This document shows, in pieces, positions 22,970-32,030 of a DNA stretch of 64,000 nt. This stretch comes from Streptomyces sennicomposti. GTDB lineage: Bacteria > Actinomycetota > Actinomycetes > Streptomycetales > Streptomycetaceae. The position numbers and the translations under genes were made by a program. Under the pieces are notes generated by a model. That model saw only the letters and a list, made by a program, of their open reading frames with translations, was not told the DNA's origin and ran no database searches. Location: positions 124,001 to 188,000 of the forward strand of contig NZ_JAIOAB010000006.1 in assembly GCF_019890635.1 (NCBI RefSeq), read 5' to 3'. The stretch's first letter is position 1; each line of letters begins with the position of its first letter.

Positions 22970-24799
22970 TCAGGCCCCTGTCTTGCCGAGGACCGCGGGC
23001 GCGTCGGCCTCTTCGTGGAATTCCAGTTGGCGGCGCCGGTTGGGGACGATGCCCTCGGGGCGGAAGCGCATGAGCAGGATGAGGGCGAGTCCGAAGGCGA
23101 AGAGCTGGTAGTCGCCGAGGAACTGGAGCTTGTTGGGGATGAGGAAGAGCAGTGCGGCGCCGATGAGGGGGCCGGCGATGGTGCCCATGCCGCCGAGGAC
23201 GACGGCGGCGAGGAGGAAGGCGGAGTTGGGCGGGACGGCGCCGGCGAAGAGGTACTGCTCGGGGGTGACGGTGTAGGTGACGTGGGCCTGGACGGTGCCG
23301 GCGAGGCCGGCGAGGGAGGCGCCGACGGCGAAGGCGATGAGCTTGACGCGGAAGCCGTTGATGCCCATGGCGAGGGCGGCGGTCTCGTCCTCGCGGATGG
23401 CGACCCAGGCGCGGCCGATGCGGGAGTTGCCGCTGCGCCGGAAGACGAGGACGACGACGGCGGTGATGATGAGCATCAGGAAGAAGTAGTTGGCGAAGCG
23501 GCCGATGGTGAAGCCGCCGATGTCGTGCTGGGCGCCGAAGTCGAAGCCGAGGACGTCGAGGTTGGGGATGGAGGCGATGCCGTTGGAGCCGTTGGTCAGG
23601 TCGGGTCCGGAGGTGCCGTCGAGGTTGTTGACGGTGATGCGGAAGATCTCTCCGAAGCCGAGGGTGACGATGGCGAGGTAGTCGCCGCGCAGGCGCAGGG
23701 TGGGGGCGCCGATGAGGACGCCGAAGACGAGGGAGGCCGCGCCGCCGACGAGGACGGCCGCCCAGAAGGGGAAGTGCACGTCGAAGGGGGAGTTGGGGGA
23801 GCCGGAGACGAGGGCGGCGGCGTAGGCGCCGACGCCGAGGAAGGCGACGTAGCCGAGGTCGAGGAGTCCGGCGAGGCCGACGACGATGTTCAGGCCGAGG
23901 GCGACGGTGGCGAAGATGAGGATGTAGACGCCGAGGGTGGCGTACTGGTCGTCGGTCTGGGTGAAGGGGAAGAGGGCGGCGGCGATGAAGGCGCCGCAGA
24001 CGGAGATGTTCTGGTGGCGGGCGGCGATCTGGGAGGCGTGGGCGATGAGGCCGGCCTTGTTGAGGGCGGCGAAGCCGAAGCCGGCCATGATCAGGAAGCC
24101 GACGAAGAGTTCGTCGTAGGGGGTGCCGATGCCGTAGGTGAAGACGGTCAGGCCGAGCGCCATCATGGCGACGATGATGAGGATCTCGGCGTAGGACGGC
24201 AGGGTGCGCGCCGGGCGCGGGGCGTCGGCGGCGAAGACGGCCTTGGTGGTGTCCCAGGCGTGGGCGAGGCGGTGCCGGAAGTGTTCCCAGCCGGTGCTGT
24301 CGGGGTCGATGGGGTCGGGTTCGGGGCGCCGGAAGGGCAGGGCGAGGGCGCCGACGAGGGTGGCGAGGGTGGTGACGGCGACGAGGTAGCCGCCGGGTTC
24401 GAGGTTGACGACGCCGCCGAGTTCGGCGCTGATGGCGATGACGGTGTACCAGGCGGTGGCGAAGGTGGCGAGCGCGGCGAGTTTGATCGCGGCGTCGGCG
24501 CTGCCGGGGGTGAGCCAGCCGAGGCCCTTGACGCCGTAGGAGGCGAGGGCGAACAGGGTGGTGAGGGCGCCGCCGACGAGGACGAGGACCTGGAGGCCGC
24601 CCGGGTAGCCGTAGACGGTGAGGTCGCCGGGGAATTCGGCGGTCCAGGTCCAGGCGAGGAAGGTGGCGACGATGGTGAGGACGGCGCCGCCGGCGGCGAG
24701 GGCGCGGCCGATGTGCTCGGGGAGGGCGATCAGGCCGGTGGCGGGTGCGCCGGTGGTGGGGGCGCTGGGGGTCTCGGGTGCGGTGGTCTGTGTGGTCAT
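22970..24799 (-). CDS. livM: Branched-chain amino acid ABC permease LivM, extended
   Basis: Inner membrane permease, 609 aa from ATG 24799 (612 aa from GTG 24808, whose GTGA overlaps the livH stop). The C-terminal about 330 residues hold the LivM core with the EAA-like segment (AFFAVGASLAGLAGTVQAH region) and several transmembrane helices. In front are about 200 extra residues with further hydrophobic segments (AAGGAVLTIVATFLAWTW, VLVLVGGALTTLFALAS, IIVAMMALGLTVFTYG). LivM is usually 320-430 aa; extended versions are known to me from streptomycetes. It forms the channel with LivH. Confidence 0.92.
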   Translation of the reverse strand: MTTQTTAPETPSAPTTGAPATGLIALPEHIGRALAAGGAVLTIVATFLAWTWTAEFPGDLTVYGYPGGLQVLVLVGGALTTLFALASYGVKGLGWLTPGSADAAIKLAALATFATAWYTVIAISAELGGVVNLEPGGYLVAVTTLATLVGALALPFRRPEPDPIDPDSTGWEHFRHRLAHAWDTTKAVFAADAPRPARTLPSYAEILIIVAMMALGLTVFTYGIGTPYDELFVGFLIMAGFGFAALNKAGLIAHASQIAARHQNISVCGAFIAAALFPFTQTDDQYATLGVYILIFATVALGLNIVVGLAGLLDLGYVAFLGVGAYAAALVSGSPNSPFDVHFPFWAAVLVGGAASLVFGVLIGAPTLRLRGDYLAIVTLGFGEIFRITVNNLDGTSGPDLTNGSNGIASIPNLDVLGFDFGAQHDIGGFTIGRFANYFFLMLIITAVVVLVFRRSGNSRIGRAWVAIREDETAALAMGINGFRVKLIAFAVGASLAGLAGTVQAHVTYTVTPEQYLFAGAVPPNSAFLLAAVVLGGMGTIAGPLIGAALLFLIPNKLQFLGDYQLFAFGLALILLMRFRPEGIVPNRRRQLEFHEEADAPAVLGKTGA

Positions 24800-24804
24800 C
24801 GGTG

Positions 24805-25737
24805 TCACGCCCTGTCCGCGACGCGCTCGCCGAGCAGGCCCTGGGGCCTGAAGAGGAGCACGAGAATGAGGAGTACGAAGGCCCAGACGTCGGCCCAGGT
24901 GTTGCTGCCGAACTTGTCCATGCCGGGGATGTCGGCGATGTAGGCGGTGGCGAGGGTCTCGGCGACGCCGAGGACGAGGCCGCCGATCATGGCGCCGTAG
25001 ATGTTGCCGATGCCGCCGAGGACTGCCGCGGTGAACGCCTTGAGGCCGAGGATGAAGCCCATCTTGAAGTCGATCTGGCCGTACTTGAGGCCGTCGGCGA
25101 GGCCGCCGACGGCGGCGAAGGCGGCGCCGAGGGCGAAGGCGACCACGATGATGCGGTCGGTGTTGACGCCCATCAGCTTGGCGGTGTCGGGGTCCTGGGC
25201 GGTGGCCTGCATGCCGCGTCCGGTGCGGGTCTTCATGACGAAGTAGCCGAGGACGGCCATGCTGATGGGGGCGGCCAGCAGCAGGAAGACATCACCGGTC
25301 TGGATGGTGACGTTGCCGATGTGGAAGGGGCCGCCGGGGATCTGCGGGAAGGGCCGGGCGGACTTGGCTTCGGGGTACCACGCCCATACGGCCTGCTGCA
25401 GGGCGAGGGAGAGGCCGATGGCGGTGATCAGGGGGGCGAGGCGGGGGGCGGAGCGCAGGGGCCGGTAGGCGAACCGTTCCGCCCCGATGGCGACCAGGAC
25501 GGCGACGATGATCGCGCCGATGAGCATGCAGGGCAGCGCGAGCCACATGGAGGTGCCGTCGGGCAGGATGTAGACGTAGACCGTGAGGGCGCCGAAGGCG
25601 CCGGTCATGAATATCTCGCCGTGGGCGAAGTTGATGAGCTGGACGATGCCGTAGACCATCGTGTAGCCAATGGCGACCAGCCCGTACATGGATCCCAGTA
25701 GCAGGCCGTTGACCAGCTGCTGCGGCAGTTCGTTCAC
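24805..25737 (-). CDS. livH: Branched-chain amino acid ABC permease LivH
   Basis: 310-aa permease with about eight hydrophobic helices. The opening LVNGLLLGSMYGLVAIGYTMVYG and INFAHGEIFM is diagnostic for LivH, and GRGMQATAQDPDTAKLMGVN is the cytoplasmic loop that contacts the ATPases. It is the first permease gene after the binding-protein gene livK, from which it is separated by 112 bp containing a strong hairpin. Confidence 0.95.
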   Translation of the reverse strand: MNELPQQLVNGLLLGSMYGLVAIGYTMVYGIVQLINFAHGEIFMTGAFGALTVYVYILPDGTSMWLALPCMLIGAIIVAVLVAIGAERFAYRPLRSAPRLAPLITAIGLSLALQQAVWAWYPEAKSARPFPQIPGGPFHIGNVTIQTGDVFLLLAAPISMAVLGYFVMKTRTGRGMQATAQDPDTAKLMGVNTDRIIVVAFALGAAFAAVGGLADGLKYGQIDFKMGFILGLKAFTAAVLGGIGNIYGAMIGGLVLGVAETLATAYIADIPGMDKFGSNTWADVWAFVLLILVLLFRPQGLLGERVADRA

Positions 25738-25790
25738 CGCATGTCCTCCGAGACTTTCGGACGTTCGACGGATGTGACCGTGATGTGAGT

Positions 25791-25826
25791 CCGCGCGGGG
25801 CGCCAGTGGAACGACGCCCCGCGCGG
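25791..25826 (-). terminator. Hairpin between livK and livH
   Basis: Perfect 12-bp inverted repeat CCGCGCGGGGCG (25791-25802) and CGCCCCGCGCGG (25815-25826) with a 12-nt loop. Inside an otherwise tight operon it probably acts as a partial terminator or as an mRNA end stabiliser, making binding protein in excess over permeases, as in many solute-binding-protein operons. Confidence 0.7.
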
Positions 25827-25849
25827 CTGTTGAGCGGTGTGGGTGTGGG

Positions 25850-27085
25850 TCAGCCGGTGAAGGTGCCCGACTTCACGGGCACGAAGGCGCCGTTGTCGAC
25901 CTTGTAGACGGTGAGCTGCTTGTTGGTCGCGTCACCGAACTCGTCGAAGGAGACCTTGCCGGTCACACCGTCGAAGGAGACCTTGGCCATGGCCTCGGTG
26001 ACCTTGGCGCGGGCGTCGTCGGGGAGCTTGCCGCCGTTGTCGTCGACGACCTTCTTGACGGCCTCGATGATGGCCCAGGCGGAGTCGTAGGAGTAGCCGC
26101 CGTAGGCCGCGTACTCCTCCTTGTAGCCGGCCGCCTTGTAGTCGGACACGAACTGCTTGGCGGAGTCGAGCTTCTCGACCGGGGCGCCGACGGAGGTGGC
26201 GAGGTCGCCGGCGGCGGACGGGCCGGCCAGCTTGGCGTAGGTGGCGTCGTTGATGCCGTCGCCGCCGACCAGCGGGATCTTGGCGCCGGCGGCCTTGATC
26301 TGCTTGCTGAGCGGGCCGGCCTGCGGGTACTCGCCGCCGTAGTAGACGACGTCGGCGCCGGAGTTCTTCACCTTGGTGGCGACCGCGGAGAAGTCCTTGG
26401 TGTCCGGGTTGATGTGCTCGGTGCCGACGACCTGGCCGCCGAGCTTCTTGAACTCCTCGGTGAAGGTGCCGGCCAGGCCCGCGCCGTAGGTCTTCTTGTC
26501 GTCGATGACGAAGACCTTCTTCTTCTTGGCGTCGTTGTAGACGTACTGGGCGGCGAACGGGCCCTGGATGGCGTCCGTGGTCGCGGTACGGAAGTACGAC
26601 GGGTGCTGGCGGACCTTCTTGGTGCGCCAGTCGGGGCCCTGGGTGAGGGACGGGCCGGTGTTGGCCGGGGAGACCTCGACCAGTTTCGCGTCGTCGAAGA
26701 CCTTCTGCATCGATTCGGCGACGGAGGAGTTCAGCGGGCCGACGACACCGAGAACGCTCTTGTCGGAAACGAAGGTGACGGCGTTCTGCTGGCCGGAAGA
26801 AGGCTGGGCCTGGTCGTCACGGGCCTCGAGTTTGAAGGTGACGCCCTTGACGTAGTTTTTCTTGTTCGCGGTCTTGACGGCGAGGTCGGCGGAGTTCTTG
26901 ATGCCGAGGCCGAGGGCGGACAGGTCTCCGGTCAGCGGGGCGTCGACGCCGATGGTGACGGTGGTTCCGCCGCCGCCGTCACCGGAGCCGGAGTCCTTGT
27001 CCCCGTCCCGGGAGCCACAGGCGGTGAGGGTGAGTGCTCCCGCAGCCAGCGCGGCGGTGATGGCGATGAGCGAACGTTGACGCAC
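25850..27085 (-). CDS. livK: Branched-chain amino acid substrate-binding lipoprotein LivK
   Basis: 411-aa extracytoplasmic binding protein. The signal peptide (RSLIAITAALAAGALTL) ends in the lipobox LTAC, followed by a Gly/Ser/Asp linker and then a type I periplasmic-binding fold (Peripla_BP_6) starting TVTIGVDAPLTGDLSALG. GTG 27085 is chosen over the in-frame start at 27106 because GGAAAGG lies 8-9 bp upstream and it places the arginine and hydrophobic core correctly. Anchored to the outer face of the membrane, it delivers ligand to LivHM. First gene of the operon. A TAGAGT on the minus strand (27182-27187) could be a -10 element. Confidence 0.94.
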   Translation of the reverse strand: MRQRSLIAITAALAAGALTLTACGSRDGDKDSGSGDGGGGTTVTIGVDAPLTGDLSALGLGIKNSADLAVKTANKKNYVKGVTFKLEARDDQAQPSSGQQNAVTFVSDKSVLGVVGPLNSSVAESMQKVFDDAKLVEVSPANTGPSLTQGPDWRTKKVRQHPSYFRTATTDAIQGPFAAQYVYNDAKKKKVFVIDDKKTYGAGLAGTFTEEFKKLGGQVVGTEHINPDTKDFSAVATKVKNSGADVVYYGGEYPQAGPLSKQIKAAGAKIPLVGGDGINDATYAKLAGPSAAGDLATSVGAPVEKLDSAKQFVSDYKAAGYKEEYAAYGGYSYDSAWAIIEAVKKVVDDNGGKLPDDARAKVTEAMAKVSFDGVTGKVSFDEFGDATNKQLTVYKVDNGAFVPVKSGTFTG

Positions 27086-27372
27086 GGTCAGTCCTTTCCC
27101 TTGCACGGCCCTCCCCCCTGGAAGGGGCCGAGTCGAGCGCCGGCCCGAAGAGATTTTCCGACCGTGCGGTGACTGGCGGTGACTCTAGGCGGGCCTGGGG
27201 AACCGGGAGGAGAGTCTGACCAATGCTGTGACGTTCTTGTTATGACACGACGTATTGCAGAGCGGTACTCGGCGGGTGGAACAGCGGAATTCAGGCCGAT
27301 TCGCCCCGTCCGCATTCTGAGAACCCGCAGGACGCGCCCGGCTGCGTTCAGGTGTGTAAGGTGTTTTGGTGA

Positions 27373-28143
27373 TTACCGGGAAACGTTGCCGCAGGCGACC
27401 TGCAGCGCCTCCGAGAGGGCGTGCGCATAGCGTGACCCCAGGATGAAACTCTGGACCTCCATTGCGCGAATATTACGCAGTGTTACATCCAGGAAAGGGA
27501 GTCCGGCATTCTCCGGAACTTTCCCGCATTCCATGACATGCATGGTGATGACGATCTTGCGTGCGGTGCCCGCCGCCGTCCGGAAAGGCGGGCGGGGCGC
27601 GGAGGTCAGCGAAAGTCCCGCATACGGCTGGTCCAACGCGGTCACGGTGACCGGAGGCCCGGATTCCACGCTCACCAGCAGCGCGAAACTGAAGCTGCCC
27701 GGCGGTGCGCCGGGCGGTGTGGCCGCCGGGTCCAGATAGGAGACGTCGACCACCTGCGAGGGGTACGGCGGCGCGGGCAACGGCGGCGCGGGGTGCGGGG
27801 GTCGCTGCTCCCGGGCGGCGTACAGGAGACCGCCGCAGGTCAGGAGGGCGGCGAGTACGGCGGCGGTGAGGAGCGTCCGGCGGGGGCGGCCACCGGGGCG
27901 GGTGCGGAGGAGTCCGCGCGGGCGTGCACGCAGGCGTGCGTGGAGGCGTGCGGCGGGGGAGCGGTGCCGGAACGGCGGGGCGGGCGCGAGGGGGTGGCGC
28001 GCGTGGTGCGCGCTGTGCGGGTCCCGCGGGGCGCACTGGTCGTCAGGAGTGGCCGAGTCGTAGGGGGCGTACGGGTCTTCGGGCGGACCGGTGTGCCGTG
28101 CGCGGGTGCCCTCGCCGGGCTCGACGGGGCCGATGCCGCTCAC
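27373..28143 (-). CDS. Membrane-anchored protein of unknown function
   Basis: 256 aa. GTG 28143 overlaps the stop of the preceding lipoprotein gene (GTGA), so I take it as the start; the frame stays open further but upstream residues are antisense to the lipoprotein. Residues 1-90 are Pro/Arg/His-rich and cytoplasmic, a single helix (TLLTAAVLAALLTCGGLLYAA, about 91-111) spans the membrane, and the remaining about 140 residues should be outside: a proline linker then a beta-rich domain with PPVTVTALDQPYAGLSL and one cysteine pair (MECGK and VACGN). I do not recognise the family. Co-expression with the lipoprotein suggests a joint envelope function. Confidence 0.7.
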   Translation of the reverse strand: MSGIGPVEPGEGTRARHTGPPEDPYAPYDSATPDDQCAPRDPHSAHHARHPLAPAPPFRHRSPAARLHARLRARPRGLLRTRPGGRPRRTLLTAAVLAALLTCGGLLYAAREQRPPHPAPPLPAPPYPSQVVDVSYLDPAATPPGAPPGSFSFALLVSVESGPPVTVTALDQPYAGLSLTSAPRPPFRTAAGTARKIVITMHVMECGKVPENAGLPFLDVTLRNIRAMEVQSFILGSRYAHALSEALQVACGNVSR

Positions 28144-28610
28144 TGCCAGGGCCCCTTGCCGGAAGCGCCGTCGCGGTACCGCTCTGCGCAGTCCGTACGC
28201 GCCTGGCGGTCGATCAAGTGCTGTGCGGTGTCCGTCCCTTGACGCTGCCGGACCGGGCGGGCGGCGGCCACGACCCGGCGCAGGATCTCGTACTGCGTGT
28301 TGGACAGCCCCATCGACTGGTAGTCGCCGTAGGTGTCGTCGTCCAGCACCTTCCGCGCCCAGTACCCGACGGCTCGGGCGCACAGCTCCGCGGGGGATGT
28401 CACCCGAGGTGACGGCGAGGGCGGGGCCGGGGAGCGGCCCGAGGCCGGGTGCGCGGGTGGTGTCGGGGACGGGGCGCGGCTGGGTCCGGTGGCCGCCGTT
28501 CCGGCGCAGCCGGCCGACAGCACGCCCGACAGCACGCCCGCCAGAAGCACCGGCGCGAGCCGGCTCCCGAGCACCACCGCCCGGAACCGCGGGCCTCCAC
28601 GCGTCCCCAT
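28140..28610 (-). CDS. Small lipoprotein of unknown function
   Basis: 156 aa. Signal peptide (RLAPVLLAGVLSGVL) with lipobox LSAGC, a Pro/Ser-rich linker to about residue 70, then a helical domain with CARAVGYWARKVLDDDTYGDYQSMG and a second cysteine in RTDCAERYRDG. The gene is preceded by a good leaderless promoter (TTGCCC, 17 bp, TAGCTT, then 6 bp to ATG). It overlaps the next gene by 4 bp. No function can be given; a cell-envelope location is well supported by the lipobox. Confidence 0.75.
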   Translation of the reverse strand: MGTRGGPRFRAVVLGSRLAPVLLAGVLSGVLSAGCAGTAATGPSRAPSPTPPAHPASGRSPAPPSPSPRVTSPAELCARAVGYWARKVLDDDTYGDYQSMGLSNTQYEILRRVVAAARPVRQRQGTDTAQHLIDRQARTDCAERYRDGASGKGPWQ

Positions 28611-28616
28611 GCGATG

Positions 28617-28645
28617 AAGCTAGGCCGTACAGGGCCCCCGGGCAA
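28617..28645 (-). promoter_or_regulatory. Promoter of the lipoprotein operon
   Basis: On the minus strand TTGCCC (28640-28645), a 17-bp spacer (28623-28639) and TAGCTT (28617-28622), followed after six bases by ATG 28610. This fits a principal-sigma promoter giving a leaderless mRNA. Confidence 0.55.
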
Positions 28646-28924
28646 CGAAACGGACAGCCACGGCGTCAGCCGCCCGCCGGAGCGCCCGCCCCCGCGCCCG
28701 CCGCAGGCAGGCGCTCGCCCCGCCCCGGCGGCCCGTGCCGCTTCGGACAGGCGTTCCGCAGGGCGATGGGGCTCCCCTGCTCTTCAAGAGCTTGGGGGGA
28801 GTGGGCACGGCCCCTGAACTCCGGTGCCTGCCCGAGTGACGTCCACTGCCGTCCACGCCGGGCACCTGCCGCACCCCATCGCACCGCCGCCCGCAAGGGC
28901 ACTTCGCGGCCGGAGGGACCAGGC
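28621..28924. other. Intergenic region with a palindromic element
   Basis: 304 bp without a gene. Its main feature is an imperfect stem-loop at 28772-28801: CTCCCC and GGGGAG arms around CTCT-TCA-AGAG. It looks like the dispersed CCCCAAGCTCT-type palindromes I associate with streptomycete intergenic regions. It also lies beyond the 3' end of the thioesterase gene (which ends at 28925), so it may serve as its terminator. Confidence 0.5.
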
Positions 28925-29419
28925 TCAGTCCGCCGCAGGCGCCGGCACCTGAGCCGCGTCGCCCGGGTTCGCGTCCCGCAGCAGACACGTCAGCCGCGCA
29001 GTGCACACCCGGCGGCCCTGCTCGTCACTGATCACGATCTCGTACGTCGCCGTCGAGCGCCCCCGGTGCACCGGAGTGGCCACCCCCGTCACCAGGCCGG
29101 AGCGCACCCCCCGGTGATGGGTGCAGTTCAGATCGACGCCCACGGCGATCTTCGAACTGCCGCCGTGCAGCATCGCGCCGACCGAGCCGAGCGTCTCCGC
29201 CAGCACGGCGGAGGCCCCGCCGTGCAGCAGTCCGTAGGGCTGGGTGTTGCCCTCCACCGGCATCGTGGCGACGACGCGCTCGGCGGACGCCTCCGAGATC
29301 TGGACGCCCATCCGCGTGCCGAGGTGCCCGGCGGAGAACAGGGCGGGCAGATCGACGCCGAGCGCGGCGTACTCGTCGATGACCTCTTGCGGGAACTTCA
29401 CGTCGTGCTGCTCGCCCAT
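28925..29419 (-). CDS. PaaI-type hotdog thioesterase
   Basis: 164-aa single hotdog-fold acyl-CoA thioesterase of the PaaI/EntH (4HBT) group. The characteristic NTQPYGLLHGGASAVLAETLGS motif contains the asparagine/glycine/histidine and the catalytic glutamate. GVDLNCTHHRGVRSGLVTG and STATYEIVISDEQGRRVCTARLTC complete the fold. The substrate is not deducible; no phenylacetate genes are nearby. It is downstream of the molybdopterin oxidoreductase gene but separated by a large palindrome that could be its operator. Confidence 0.88.
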   Translation of the reverse strand: MGEQHDVKFPQEVIDEYAALGVDLPALFSAGHLGTRMGVQISEASAERVVATMPVEGNTQPYGLLHGGASAVLAETLGSVGAMLHGGSSKIAVGVDLNCTHHRGVRSGLVTGVATPVHRGRSTATYEIVISDEQGRRVCTARLTCLLRDANPGDAAQVPAPAAD

Positions 29420-29445
29420 GGAACCGGCTCCGTCCGTCGTCGTCG

Positions 29446-29473
29446 ATCGGCCACTGTGCGACTGAGCGAGCGC

Positions 29474-29489
<16 letters not shown>
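29446..29489. promoter_or_regulatory. Nested 44-bp palindrome upstream of the thioesterase gene
   Basis: Outer arms ATCGGCCACTG (29446-29456) and CAGTGGCCGAT (29479-29489); inner arms ACTGAGCG (29461-29468) and CGCTCAGT (29471-29478) around AG. The inner 18 bp have the look of a TetR-family operator. The right arm overlaps the 3' end of the upstream oxidoreductase gene, so it could also be that gene's terminator. Structure is certain, function inferred. Confidence 0.6.
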
Positions 29490-31753
<2,264 letters not shown>

Positions 31754-32030
31754 CGCACCCTCCCCTTCGACGGCGCACACGGTGCGTGCCGCGCGTGTGG
31801 TGTCCTCCGGCGGCCCGTCCGCCAGGAGTCCTCCGATCCTCCCACGCACCACCGACAACGCCGCGGGCCGGGCGGCGGAGGGAGCGGGACCTTAGCTTGC
31901 GGGGCGGGGGAGCGCGGAGCGCGGCCGGTCCGCGGGCGCGCGCCGTCCCCGCCCGCCGGCCGGCGGCGGGCGGCCGGGCCCGGGAGCGGGTGCGTCACGG
32001 CTGTCAGTGGTCCGTGGCAGGATCGGGGAC

